A DNA stretch of 64,000 nt. Origin: Azospirillum sp. OGB3 (GTDB taxonomy: Bacteria > Pseudomonadota > Alphaproteobacteria > Azospirillales > Azospirillaceae). The notes under the pieces were generated by a model. It was not told the DNA's origin. It worked only from the letters and a program-made list of their open reading frames with translations, and made no database searches. The translations under genes were made by a program, and so were the position numbers. This document shows, in pieces, positions 9,154 to 18,816 of the stretch. The stretch covers positions 186,001-250,000 of the forward strand of contig NZ_JACHYN010000007.1 of assembly GCF_014192915.1 (NCBI RefSeq), given 5' to 3'. Position 1 is the stretch's first letter; every line of letters begins with the position of its first letter.

Positions 9154-9377
9154 ACGTCGAGATACATGCCGCGGCGGTAATTGCGCGGCAGCGTCAGGAT
9201 GCCGTTGACCAGAAGGCTGGCCAGCTCGCGGACGCTGGGAATGCGCTGGCGTCCGCCGCCGACCTGCTCCGCCCGGTTGCGGACGCCGACCGCGCCGGGC
9301 GATGCGACTCGCCCGCCCCCGACCTCGGAGCGGATCGGTTCGTTGGAGCGGTCACCGGTGCGTCGCGTTTCAACCAT
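9144..9377 (-). CDS. Hypothetical protein, 77 residues
   Basis: The product is basic, with a plausible C-terminal helix (SVRELASLLVNGILTLP) and no recognised domain. The stop region overlaps the GT2 stop by 10 bases. The ribosome site is weak (ATCGGGC before ATG). It may be real, but an antisense artefact cannot be ruled out. Confidence 0.35.
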   Translation of the reverse strand: MVETRRTGDRSNEPIRSEVGGGRVASPGAVGVRNRAEQVGGGRQRIPSVRELASLLVNGILTLPRNYRRGMYLDVQV

Positions 9378-9635
9378 GCCCGATATCTACCGCAATCGAG
9401 GCCCCACCGGCAAGGAGAAGCGGGCGTCGGCAGCGTCGGCGACATCCCTTACGCCGAGGCCAAAGCACGCCGCTGTCCTCAAACCATGCGCGTCGCCATG
9501 GCGGCATGCCTCGACCCGAATGGCCCCCGGGGAGGAGGAAACACGTGGCAACAAGCGGCTTGCGCAACCCATGGCCGCCGTGGAAACTCGTGCCCGTGTC
9601 GTTCGGGCTGAGTTGCGCAACCTTGGAGACTTGGA

Positions 9636-9848
9636 ATGGCTGGGTACGACAACGCCGACGGCCCCGCGGGGCTGGTCATCCGCCTGATCGACACCGCGGT
9701 GAAGGCCCTGGACGAGATGTCCAATGCGGCGGGAGAGATCGCGCCGGACGTCGGCACTCTCACGGACACGCTGGTCGCCGCCCAGCGCATCGCCGACCGG
9801 GCGTCGCAGGATCTGCAACGCCTGTCCCAGAAACTGGCCGCCCAGTAG
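9636..9848 (+). CDS. Small helical hypothetical protein
   Basis: This 70-residue acidic, Ala-rich protein is predicted to be almost wholly helical with heptad-like spacing (LIDTAVKALDEMSN, ADRASQDLQRLSQKL), so coiled-coil assembly is possible. GGAG sits about 8 bases before the ATG. There is no signal peptide and no family recognised. TTGCGCAACC occurs at 9560-9569 and again at 9613-9622 upstream, a possible operator pair. A strong hairpin follows the stop. Confidence 0.55.
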   Translation: MAGYDNADGPAGLVIRLIDTAVKALDEMSNAAGEIAPDVGTLTDTLVAAQRIADRASQDLQRLSQKLAAQ

Positions 9849-9857
9849 CGGCCGAAA

Positions 9858-9885
9858 CGGTGCGGCGCTGCGACGCGCCGCACCG
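9858..9885. terminator. Convergent hairpin between small gene and TRAP gene
   Basis: A perfect 11-bp stem (9858-9868 with 9875-9885) closes a 6-base loop. It lies between two convergent stops, so it could end transcription from both sides, although neither side has a strong T run. Confidence 0.55.
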
Positions 9886-9907
9886 ATCCTCCCTTACCGG
9901 CCCTCGA

Positions 9908-11065
<1,158 letters not shown>

Positions 11066-11139
11066 TTAGCCGTGCAATGGGCGAATAGCTTCCCCGACGA
11101 AATGTGTCGTGACAAATGGTTCGCGGTTGAAACCGTTGA

Positions 11140-12279
11140 TTAGGACACCGCCAACCGGTGGTCGCGGAAACGCCCGTAGGTGTAATGGGCGGCACAGCCC
11201 CCCTCCGCCGACACCATGCAGGAGCCCATCGGATTCTCCGGCGTGCAGACCGTGCCGAACAGCTTGCAATCGCTGGGTTTCTTCACGCCGCGCAGGATGT
11301 CGCCGCACTCGCAGCCCTTGTGGTCGGGCACCGCGCGGCCCGGCACGGCGAAGCGCCGCTCCGCGTCGAAGGCGGCAAACGCCTCCTTCAAACGCAGGCC
11401 GCTGTCGGGGAGCGCGCCCAAACCCCGCCATTCGAAGCTGGACCGCAACTCAAAGGTGTCGGCGACGAGCCGCTGGGCCTTTCGGTTGCCGTCCGGAGTC
11501 ACCGCGCGGGTGAACTGGTTTTCCACCACCGCCCGCCCCTCGTTCACCTGACGGATCAGCATCAGGATGGCCTGGAGCACGTCCAGCGGCTCGAACCCGG
11601 CGATCACCACCGGCTTGCCGTAGGTCTCCGCCACGAAGTCGTAGGGGCGGCTGCCGATGACCACGGAGACGTGGGCCGGCCCGATGATGCCGTCGAGCGG
11701 CAGCGTGCCCATCTCCCGCACCTCCGGGCTGTCCATGATGCCCCGGATGGCCGCCGGGGTCAGGACGTGGTTGCAGAAGACGCTGAAGTTCTTGAGGCCC
11801 TTGGCCTTGGCGGCGTGGACGGCCACCGCGGTCGGTGGCGTGGTCGTCTCGAAGCCGATGGCGAGGAAGACGATCTCGCGGTCCGGGTTCTCCTCGGCGA
11901 TGCGCAGCGCGTCCATGGTGGACAGCACCATCCGCACGTCCGCCCCTTCGGCCTTCGCCTTCAGCAGGCTGACCCGCCCCGAGCCCGGCACGCGCAGCAC
12001 GTCGCCGTAGGTGCACAGGATCACGCCGGGCTGGCGGGCGATGGCGATGGCGTCGTCGATCCGCCCCACCGGCAGGACGCAGACCGGACATCCCGGCCCG
12101 TGGATCATCCGCACACTGCCCGGCAGCAGGTCGGGGATGCCGTAGCGGGACACCGCGTGGGTGTGACCGCCGCAGAACTCCATCAGGTGATAGGTCCGCC
12201 CGGTCGCCGCCTCGCGCGCGATGGCGGCGGCGATGCCGCGGGCCAGCGCCGCGTCCCGGAATTCATCGACGTACTTCAT
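11140..12279 (-). CDS. hypD: Hydrogenase maturation protein HypD
   Basis: This 379-residue protein is the scaffold, with HypC, for building the Fe(CN)2CO group of [NiFe]-hydrogenases. Conserved cysteine signatures are present: FCGGHTHA, GPGCPVCVLP, and the 4Fe-4S region with KGCECGDIL, KLFGTVCTPENPMGSC and GGCAAHY. Length is normal. Start ATG 12279 follows GGAAGGGACGG; the frame is open 11 codons further. No other hyp or hydrogenase structural gene lies within this window, which is odd since hypD is normally inside a hyp operon. Confidence 0.92.
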   Translation of the reverse strand: MKYVDEFRDAALARGIAAAIAREAATGRTYHLMEFCGGHTHAVSRYGIPDLLPGSVRMIHGPGCPVCVLPVGRIDDAIAIARQPGVILCTYGDVLRVPGSGRVSLLKAKAEGADVRMVLSTMDALRIAEENPDREIVFLAIGFETTTPPTAVAVHAAKAKGLKNFSVFCNHVLTPAAIRGIMDSPEVREMGTLPLDGIIGPAHVSVVIGSRPYDFVAETYGKPVVIAGFEPLDVLQAILMLIRQVNEGRAVVENQFTRAVTPDGNRKAQRLVADTFELRSSFEWRGLGALPDSGLRLKEAFAAFDAERRFAVPGRAVPDHKGCECGDILRGVKKPSDCKLFGTVCTPENPMGSCMVSAEGGCAAHYTYGRFRDHRLAVS

Positions 12280-12402
12280 CGCACCCGTCCCTTCCGCCTG
12301 CCGTGACGGCATTTGGACAGCGGTGGGAAGGGCTGGCGTTGATGCGGATCAAGAATGGGGCGCGGCGGGGCGGCATCACGCCCGCCACGCCGCGGAAGGC
12401 CC

Positions 12403-13044
12403 TTACTTCGAGGCGCCCATCATGGGCAGCGACAGCTCCGGCCCCCGCCCCGAATCCTCGATGGCTATGGCGGAGGAGCCGGGGCTGCCCAGCGCCACGC
12501 TGACCGGACGCCCGTTGTTGTGGTTCTTCCACATCTCGTAGAGCGCCAGCGCCGCGTAGATCTTGGCCTCGCGGCTGGTGTTGTAGAGCCACTCCTGGGT
12601 CGGGATGACGCGCAGCGCGCCATTGCCCGACTGCTCCACCCGCTCCGCGAAGCGGTAGCCGAGCTGGTTGTTGATGCCGGCCAGCAGCCCGTCGAAGCCC
12701 GAGGAGATTCGCCCGAACCCGGCGTCCGACGCCGCGGACGACGCCCCGCCCAGAGTGCTTGGCGTTTGCCGCTTCACGAGGTCGCCGAAGACCCAGCCTT
12801 CCTCGCCGGTGCGCATCGAGCGCACGCCGATCCAGTTGCCCTCCTGCTTCAGCTCGATCACCTCGTCGCCGCGGGTGACGGTGGAGCGGACCGAGGCGTT
12901 GTCGGACGGGGCCGCGCGCAGGTTCACCTTCTCGCCGGTCACCGTGTGGATGTCGCCGGGGGCCGCCGCGGCGGGCAGGGCCAGCGCCGCCGCCACGCCG
13001 AGGCCGGCCAGGGTTCCGAGGAAAGTCTTCGTCATCCGAGACAT
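12403..13044 (-). CDS. Exported SH3-domain protein
   Basis: This 213-residue protein has a Sec signal peptide (MSRMTKTFLGTLAGLGVAAA to about residue 30). A bacterial SH3 domain follows (GEKVNLRAAPSDNASVRSTV to EEGWVFGDLV, about 35-95), then a 110-residue tail without recognised fold. SH3b domains bind peptidoglycan or peptides in the periplasm. ATG 13044 was preferred because GGGAG lies 7 bases upstream; ATGs at 13050 and 13035 are alternatives. Confidence 0.75.
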   Translation of the reverse strand: MSRMTKTFLGTLAGLGVAAALALPAAAAPGDIHTVTGEKVNLRAAPSDNASVRSTVTRGDEVIELKQEGNWIGVRSMRTGEEGWVFGDLVKRQTPSTLGGASSAASDAGFGRISSGFDGLLAGINNQLGYRFAERVEQSGNGALRVIPTQEWLYNTSREAKIYAALALYEMWKNHNNGRPVSVALGSPGSSAIAIEDSGRGPELSLPMMGASK

Positions 13045-13141
13045 GTGCATTCTCCCGCAGAACGCGCGCGTCGCGCGCCGTTTCCCCCTACAACAGGCAA
13101 AGGCGGGGTATGCTCCATGGACAGAGGGCGGGCGGGCGGAA

Positions 13142-15085
13142 CTACTCGAAAGACACACGCAGCGGGCTGTCGCCGGCGGGCCAGACACCGCGGTCCACGG
13201 CACGGGCACCCTCGAAGACCAGCCAGCTCTGCCGGCCGTAATGGGGCAACGGGCGCAGCAGCGCCTGGAGCGCCGCCGCGTCGTCTGCGGCCACCGCCAG
13301 CAGCGGGCGGCCTTGCGGCGTTCTTGCGGTCCACGCCCGCGCCGTGCCGCGCCCCTTGAGGCTGTCCGGCAGCGGTGGCAGGCCGAGCCGGGCAAGCAGC
13401 CGGTCCACCTCGCCCGCCGTCCCGATCACGGCGAGCGGAGCAGCAGGGTCAGCGCGGTCCGCCGCAGCGATGCGTGGCTTGCCATCCGCCAGCCGTTCGG
13501 CCAGCGCGCGGGCGGTTTCCGCGGCCGGACCGTCGGCGGCGATCACCGTGGTGGCTGCTTGGTCCAGCGTCACGTCGCGCAGGGTCGGCGGCGCCTCACC
13601 GGGCGACAGACGGCGGAACAGGGCGAAGCCGGGATCGACCGCCAGCGCCCGCGGCGCGGCGGCGGTCCGGATCGTCGCCGTCGTTTCGCGCCCGTCGAGG
13701 CGGATGGTGTGGCGCTCCGTCCCCGCCGCGCTCCGCACCTCCACCGGCACGGTCAGGCCATAGACCGGCTCGCCCTGGCGCAGGGTCAGCGCCACGCCGT
13801 CGCCATCCCCCTTCGCTTCCGCCAGCTCCACCGTCGGCGCCCCCACACGGGTCAACCATTGCGCGAAGAAGGGTTTCAGGTCCCGTCCCGATGACGCTTC
13901 GAAGGCGCGGCGCAGATCGCCCCACCCCGCGTCCTGAAAACGCTTATCCTCCCAGAAGCGGCGGATGCCCGCGTCGAAGGCGTCCGCCCCGATCTCGGCG
14001 CGCAGCATGTGAAACAGCATCGCCGCCTTGCCGTAGCCGACGATCTGGGCGGCGTCATGGACCTTGGCCCGGAAGTCGGTCAGGGCGGAATCGCGCTCCG
14101 CCGGCAGGGCGGCGTAGTCGCGCAGCCAGTCCAGCCGCATGGCCCGTGCCGCATCCTCCCCGCGCCCCTCCGCCGCCGCATAGTCGGCCATGAAGGTGGT
14201 CAGCCCCTCCGACCAGTTGCCGGGCCAGTCGCCGCCCCCGCCGACACGCACACCGTTGCCCCACCAGTTGTGCAGGATCTCGTGGGGCAGCGACTGGGCG
14301 CGGATGAAGGGCAGCGGCATCACCTGACGCCCGATGTAGGTCAGGCCGGGAAAGCCCAGACCGACCGGCAGCGGCGCCGACAGGATGGCAAACCCGGCGA
14401 AGGGATAGGCACCGATCCGCGCCGCCTGGGCGTCGATGGTCCGGGCGCTGAGGTCCAGATACTCCTCGGCCAGCGCGGCCTGCTCCGGATGGAAGTAGGT
14501 GCGCAGGCGCAATCCATCATGCATCCGCTCCGTCACCTGCCACGCACCGGCAAAGAGCGACGGTTCCTCGACGCTGCGGTCCTCCGCGAAGGTCGCGGTG
14601 TAGCCCGTGCCGTCGCGCGCCTCCTCCACCAGACGCCCGGTCGCCACCGCGACGAAGGGCGCCGGCACCCGGACCGACAGGCGCCAGGAGGGTGGAGGCT
14701 CCGCGTTCTCGGAAGTCGGCATCCAGCCGGTGCCGGCGGGCAGGTAGGCGCCCTCCGTCCCACCACCCCCGCCGCGCGACTCCGGCGTCAGGGGCGGCAA
14801 GGTCCCGGCGTAGCGCAGGCGAAGCTCGCCGCCGCCCTCCGGCACGGTGACCGGCAGGGCGTTGCCGCGCACCGTGACCGGCTTGCCGTCGAGCAGCGCT
14901 TCCCCCACCGTCAAGCCCGGCGCCAGCATCAGCCGGTGCGTCCCGGCGGGCAACCGCAGCCGATCCTCCACCTCCAGCCGCCGCGCGGCGGGGTCGAGCG
15001 TGACGGTCAGGTCATGATGCAGGCCGGCGGCCCAGCCGGGCGCGGCGGCGAGCATGCCCAGAAGGGCGAGGAGGAAGGTGCGCAT
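13142..15085 (-). CDS. Exported M1-family metallopeptidase
   Basis: This 647-residue protein begins with a signal peptide (MRTFLLALLGMLAAAPGWAA), so it is probably periplasmic. The gluzincin zinc motif HEILH sits in the M1-typical context HEILHNWWGN. A downstream glutamate lies in WSEGLTTF, with about 20 residues between instead of the usual 18. An N-terminal beta domain (LTVTLDPAARRLEVEDRLRL) matches M1 enzymes. It would trim peptides from their N-terminus. The last about 120 residues look like a separate domain. It is followed by a palindromic repeat at its 5-prime side, not by an operon partner. Confidence 0.8.
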   Translation of the reverse strand: MRTFLLALLGMLAAAPGWAAGLHHDLTVTLDPAARRLEVEDRLRLPAGTHRLMLAPGLTVGEALLDGKPVTVRGNALPVTVPEGGGELRLRYAGTLPPLTPESRGGGGGTEGAYLPAGTGWMPTSENAEPPPSWRLSVRVPAPFVAVATGRLVEEARDGTGYTATFAEDRSVEEPSLFAGAWQVTERMHDGLRLRTYFHPEQAALAEEYLDLSARTIDAQAARIGAYPFAGFAILSAPLPVGLGFPGLTYIGRQVMPLPFIRAQSLPHEILHNWWGNGVRVGGGGDWPGNWSEGLTTFMADYAAAEGRGEDAARAMRLDWLRDYAALPAERDSALTDFRAKVHDAAQIVGYGKAAMLFHMLRAEIGADAFDAGIRRFWEDKRFQDAGWGDLRRAFEASSGRDLKPFFAQWLTRVGAPTVELAEAKGDGDGVALTLRQGEPVYGLTVPVEVRSAAGTERHTIRLDGRETTATIRTAAAPRALAVDPGFALFRRLSPGEAPPTLRDVTLDQAATTVIAADGPAAETARALAERLADGKPRIAAADRADPAAPLAVIGTAGEVDRLLARLGLPPLPDSLKGRGTARAWTARTPQGRPLLAVAADDAAALQALLRPLPHYGRQSWLVFEGARAVDRGVWPAGDSPLRVSFE

Positions 15086-15145
15086 GGCCCTGCAATATAA
15101 GGCTTGGGCTGCGCCGCGCCAGCGGTGGTGTGGGTGTTGCGCTTT

Positions 15146-15245
15146 CCCCCACCCCGGCCCTCCCCCGCTTCGCAGGGGAGGGAGAATCCTGCGAAGCGGC
15201 GGCAGTCCCCTCCCCTGCGAGAGCGGGGGAGGTCCGGGGTGGGGG
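15146..15245. repeat. GC-rich palindromic intergenic element
   Basis: About 100 bp of imperfect inverted repeat with outer arms CCCCCACCCCGG (15146-) and CCGGGGTGGGGG (to 15245), and inner arms CCTCCCCCGC / GCGGGGGAGG. It shares this motif with the element at 17031-17141 and partly with 24828-24878. It lies between the M1 peptidase and the ChaC-like gene. Confidence 0.65.
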
Positions 15246-15260
15246 CAACACCGGAAGCCG

Positions 15261-15899
15261 TCACCCCAGCCGCGCGCGCACCGCGCTCAGCAGGCTGCAC
15301 AGCCCGCGGTCGTGGATGCCGATGGCCTCCAGATGAGCGACCGTGTTGGCGAGATAGTCCAGGTTCGGACCACGCTCGCCGCGGCAGCAGGCGATGCGCT
15401 CGGCCATCGCGGTCTCGTCCATGCAGCCGCAATATTGCCGGTGGCGGCGGTCCACCACGAAGGTGCAGGCGGTGACCGGCGCCCCGCCGTCGCGCGGGCG
15501 CACCGGCAACAGCTTGGGCCGATAGACGCGGTTCAGCATCTCGCGGTCCCACAGGCAATCGAGGGTCTCCGGCACCCGCTCCGCCGCCACGCGGAAGACG
15601 ATGCCCCGGCAGGAGCCGCCGCGGTCCAGGCCCAGCACCAGACCCGGCCGCTCCGGCGTGCCGCGGTAGCGGTGGGAGGACACGCAGAAGCGGCGATGAT
15701 AGCCGCCCAGCACCGCCGGATGGCGCTCCAGAAAGGGGAATTCCGGGTTCCACATCAGCGAGCCGTAGGCGAAGACCCAGAGGTCGGCACCGGGCGTCAC
15801 GGCGATGTCGGCGGACCAGGAAGAGGCGGCGGATGCCGGACGCTGCACCGGTGCGGTGACCGTAAGCTCGGCAACAGGCGATTGCGTATCGAGCAGCAT
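15261..15899 (-). CDS. Gamma-glutamylcyclotransferase (ChaC-like)
   Basis: This 212-residue protein contains the substrate-binding loop motif WVFAYGSLMWNPEFP (about residues 47-61), followed by the ChaC pattern GYHRRFCVSSHRYRGT and CRGIVFRV. ChaC enzymes cleave glutathione to 5-oxoproline and Cys-Gly in the cytosol. The N-terminal 45 residues are variable and low in conserved features, so the true start may be internal. Confidence 0.85.
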   Translation of the reverse strand: MLLDTQSPVAELTVTAPVQRPASAASSWSADIAVTPGADLWVFAYGSLMWNPEFPFLERHPAVLGGYHRRFCVSSHRYRGTPERPGLVLGLDRGGSCRGIVFRVAAERVPETLDCLWDREMLNRVYRPKLLPVRPRDGGAPVTACTFVVDRRHRQYCGCMDETAMAERIACCRGERGPNLDYLANTVAHLEAIGIHDRGLCSLLSAVRARLG

Positions 15900-15998
15900 G
15901 ACCCTTAAGTAATGCAGCGTGCGCCGACTGGTGGCGACACGGTGAATGCTAGCACGGCCCCTGGCCGCCCGCTATAAGGTGGGCGCCACAAAACGGAA

Positions 15999-17021
15999 AT
16001 GCCACAGATGCGCGTTCGGAAGATCTTGGGCCTCGCCGTTCTCGCCCTGGCCCTGCTGGCCGGCGCCTATTCGGTGTGGTGGTGGCAGGCCGCCTCGGCG
16101 GTGGAGCGCGGCGTGCTCGCCTGGATGGACGAGCAGCGGGCGGCGGGCGCGGTGGTGGCCCATGGCGGGTTGAGCGTCGGCGGCTATCCCTTCACCATCC
16201 GCGCCGCGCTGGAGTCGCCACACCTCGCCACCCGCGACGTGGAGTGGCGGGGCGCCCGTCTGGTGGCGGAGGCGCCGCCCTGGAACCACACGCGCATCGC
16301 GCTGTCGCTTCCCGGCGAGCAGCGGGCGACCGTGGTCCAGCCCAGCCAGCCGCCCTTCACTCTGGTCGCCCGCGACGGCGGCCAGGGCCATGTCGCCCTC
16401 ACCCTGACCGGCCAGCCGGTGGAGGCACGGCTGGCCTTCACCAACCTCGTGGCGCAGCCCGAGGCCCTGCCCATTCCCATCGCCGCCCTGGACCTGACCG
16501 CCAGCCAGCCCGCCGAGCCGCCGGCCAGCCACACCGACACCGGCCTGTCCGTCACGCTGGACGCGCGCGGGGCCACCCTGCCCGAGGGTGCGCCGGACGC
16601 GCTGGGCCGTGAGGTGCAGCGCCTCCTGCTGACCGCCCGCATCCTCGGCCAGCCGCCGAAGCCGGAACCGGTCAGCCTGTCGGCCTGGAGCCGCGACGGC
16701 GGCACGCTCCAGCTCGATGGGCTGAACCTGGATTGGGGGCCGCTGAAGCTGGCGATGAACGGCACGCTGGCGCTCGACACCGCCTTGCAGCCGCAGGCCG
16801 CGCTGACCGCGGAGGTGCGCGGGTATCAGGCGGTGCTGGACGCGCTTCAGGGAATGTTCCGGCCCAAGGAACTGGCGATGGCCCGCACGATGCTGGGCCT
16901 GCTGGCCCGCCCCACCGGGCCGAACGGCGAGCCGGTGCTGACCGCCCCGGTCACCGTGCAGAACCGCGGGCTGTTCCTCGGGCCGCTGAAGGTCGCGGCG
17001 CTGCCGGTGGTGGTCTGGTAG
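15999..17021 (+). CDS. DUF2125 domain protein, membrane anchored
   Basis: This 340-residue protein has one N-terminal membrane segment (ILGLAVLALALLAGAYSVWWW), followed by the DUF2125 signature region GGLSVGGYPFTIRAALESP. The bulk is a periplasmic beta-rich domain of AsmA-like character (LQLDGLNLDWGPLKLAMNGT). Function is unknown; the family is alphaproteobacterial and envelope-associated. A start at ATG 16008, three codons later, is equally plausible. Confidence 0.8.
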   Translation: MPQMRVRKILGLAVLALALLAGAYSVWWWQAASAVERGVLAWMDEQRAAGAVVAHGGLSVGGYPFTIRAALESPHLATRDVEWRGARLVAEAPPWNHTRIALSLPGEQRATVVQPSQPPFTLVARDGGQGHVALTLTGQPVEARLAFTNLVAQPEALPIPIAALDLTASQPAEPPASHTDTGLSVTLDARGATLPEGAPDALGREVQRLLLTARILGQPPKPEPVSLSAWSRDGGTLQLDGLNLDWGPLKLAMNGTLALDTALQPQAALTAEVRGYQAVLDALQGMFRPKELAMARTMLGLLARPTGPNGEPVLTAPVTVQNRGLFLGPLKVAALPVVVW

Positions 17022-17030
17022 GGGTAACGT

Positions 17031-17141
17031 AGCGCCCCCATCCTAACCCTCCCCCGCTGGGCGGGGGAGGGGACAGAGGGCACTTCGCAGTCATCTCCCT
17101 CCCCCGCCCAGCGGGTGAGGGCCGGGGTGGGGGCACTACGT
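17031..17141. repeat. GC-rich palindromic intergenic element
   Basis: An inverted repeat of about 110 bp runs from TAACGTAGCGCCCCCA to GGGGGCACTACGT. It contains the internal hairpin CTCCCCCGC-TGG-GCGGGGGAG. It is the same family as 15146-15245 and lies between convergent genes, where it may act in termination or mRNA stability. Confidence 0.65.
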
Positions 17142-17156
17142 CGCTACACGACAGCC

Positions 17157-18416
17157 TCACGCCGCCTGCAGCATCCCCTGCATGTCCTCGTAGGACGGCA
17201 GATGGTCCAGCTTGCCGACCGCGGACACCGCCATCGGGCCGGCGAAGACGCGGTTGGCCGCCGCCGCCACATCTTCCGGCGTCACCGCGTCGATGCGCTC
17301 GAAGATCTGCTCGATGGTCCGCACCTCGCCGGTGCGCAGCAGGGTGCGGGCGAATCGGTCGGCACGGCGCATGGTCGATTCCAGCGATTTGCCGACCGAG
17401 AAGCGCATCTGCTCCTTCGACCGCTCCAGCTCCACCGCGGTCACGCCATCGCGGGCCTTGCGCAGTTCCTCGAAGAAGACCGGCACCAGCTCCGCCACCT
17501 CCTCCGGCCCGGTCCCGGCGTAGAAGCTGAGCGCACCGCCGTCGGCGTACTGGATGGGTGCCGCGTAGACCGAATAGACCAGCCCGCGCTTCTCCCGGAT
17601 CTCCTGGAACAGGCGGGAGGTCATGCCGCCGCCCAGGATGTTGGCGAGGTGGCGCAGCGCGTAGCTCGCCGAATCCTCGGTGCCGACGCCGGGGAAGGCC
17701 GCCATGAAATGCACCTGTTCGGCGTCGCGCTTGAGCAGCGCCGCCCCACCCTTGTTGACGACCGTCTCGTGGAACGGGGCGTCCTTGGCGGTCAGATGAC
17801 CGAACAGCGCCTCCGCCCGGCGCACCACGGTGCCGTGATCGACGTTGCCGGACACCACATAGACCATGCGGCGCGGGTCGTAATGGGACACATAGTCGAA
17901 CAGATGCTCCCGCCCGAAGCCCGCGACGTTCTCCTTCGGGCCGAGGATCGGGCGGCCGAGAGCCTGCCCGTCGAAGGCGGTGCGGCGCAGCGCCTCGTAG
18001 ACCACGTCCTCCGGCTCGTCAGCGTAGCGGCCAATCTCCTGGATGACCACGCCGCGCTCCTTCTCCACCTCCTCCTCCGGGAAAACGGAGTTGAGGACGA
18101 TGTCGCCGATGATCTCGCAGGAGACGTCGACGTGCTTGGCCGCCATCTGCGTGTAATAGGCGGTGACGTCGTAATCCGTGTAGGCGTTGAACTCGCCGCC
18201 GCGGTTCTCGATCTCCAGCGCGATGCCCAGCGCGTCCCGGCTTTCCGTTCCCTTGAAGATCATGTGCTCCAGGAAATGGGCGATGCCGTTCACCGCCGGC
18301 CGTTCGTTGCGCGCCCCGACGCCGACCCAGACGCCGCTGGTCACCGTGCCGAGATGCGGCAGGTGGTCCGTCAGCACGCGGAATCCGTTGGCGAGGGTGG
18401 TCAGTTGGATCGTCAC
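17157..18416 (-). CDS. M16 family zinc peptidase (processing-peptidase-like)
   Basis: This 419-residue protein carries the inverted zinc motif HFLEH in NGIAHFLEHMIFKGTE (about residues 47-62), with the downstream glutamate expected in the following helix. It is the alphaproteobacterial homologue type of mitochondrial processing peptidase beta subunit. It would degrade short peptides; the cellular site is probably cytoplasmic or periplasmic without a visible signal. GTG 18416 is preferred because CAGGAG lies 8 bases upstream. It stands as a single copy, whereas many genomes carry two tandem M16 genes. Confidence 0.87.
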   Translation of the reverse strand: MTIQLTTLANGFRVLTDHLPHLGTVTSGVWVGVGARNERPAVNGIAHFLEHMIFKGTESRDALGIALEIENRGGEFNAYTDYDVTAYYTQMAAKHVDVSCEIIGDIVLNSVFPEEEVEKERGVVIQEIGRYADEPEDVVYEALRRTAFDGQALGRPILGPKENVAGFGREHLFDYVSHYDPRRMVYVVSGNVDHGTVVRRAEALFGHLTAKDAPFHETVVNKGGAALLKRDAEQVHFMAAFPGVGTEDSASYALRHLANILGGGMTSRLFQEIREKRGLVYSVYAAPIQYADGGALSFYAGTGPEEVAELVPVFFEELRKARDGVTAVELERSKEQMRFSVGKSLESTMRRADRFARTLLRTGEVRTIEQIFERIDAVTPEDVAAAANRVFAGPMAVSAVGKLDHLPSYEDMQGMLQAA

Positions 18417-18540
18417 ACAGGGTCTCCTGGTTGGGCACGGGATCGCCCGGAACATCGGGGGCGTTGCATTGACGTGGGGCGCCGTCCGCGCAGGAACAAC
18501 GCTCCGCGTTCTGGGGTCAAGGTCGGGATGAGGCGCGCCG

Positions 18541-18708
18541 TCAACCGCGCGGCGGCGCCAAAGCGGCGCTGAGGGCGCGGCGGTTGCGGTGGGCGCGCAT
18601 CAGCAGCGGCGCCGGAACGTCGCCCGGCACCAACAGGCGGCCACCCGGCAGCAGCCGCACGCCGTGCCGCTCCAGTTCGTTCAACAGCTCCGCCATGGAC
18701 CTGCGCAT
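18541..18708 (-). CDS. Tiny TubC N-terminal docking-like protein
   Basis: This 55-residue protein contains MAELLNELERHGVRLL and PGGRLLVPGDVPAPL. The pattern (LL-x-L-x-x-x-GV-x-L, short beta turn, then LL...) is that of TubC-type docking domains found as stand-alone small proteins in proteobacteria. GGAGG stands 7 bases before the ATG, a strong ribosome site. It lies downstream of an unusual operator-like array and of the PspA operon. Function of stand-alone members is unknown. The resemblance is by eye only. Confidence 0.6.
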   Translation of the reverse strand: MRRSMAELLNELERHGVRLLPGGRLLVPGDVPAPLLMRAHRNRRALSAALAPPRG

Positions 18709-18761
18709 GGTCGTCCTCCACCGAGCAGACTTTCACCGCTCGCATCATGGCGGAGAATTTC

Positions 18762-18810
18762 GATAGGATCGATGCGGATCATCCTATCTTACCGATAGGA
18801 TGATCCTATT
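18762..18810. promoter_or_regulatory. Four-copy GATAGGAT operator-like array
   Basis: GATAGGAT (18762-18769) is mirrored by ATCCTATC (18781-18788), and GATAGGAT (18794-18801) by ATCCTATT (18803-18810). The second pair forms a 7-1-7 perfect palindrome (18795-18809). The array lies upstream of the TubC-like gene and just past the PspA stop. It is clearly AT-richer than its surroundings. It could be a repressor or activator site for the small gene. Confidence 0.5.
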
Positions 18811-18816
18811 CATTCC

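Noticed and set aside
9181..9687. 168-codon plus-strand frame across 9181-9687
   Set aside because: Codon content looks non-coding, and it overlaps the better supported 70-residue gene at 9636 and the minus-strand frame at 9144.
18541..18708. Prophage remnant based on the TubC-like gene
   Set aside because: No integrase, terminase, portal or lysis genes are in the neighbourhood.
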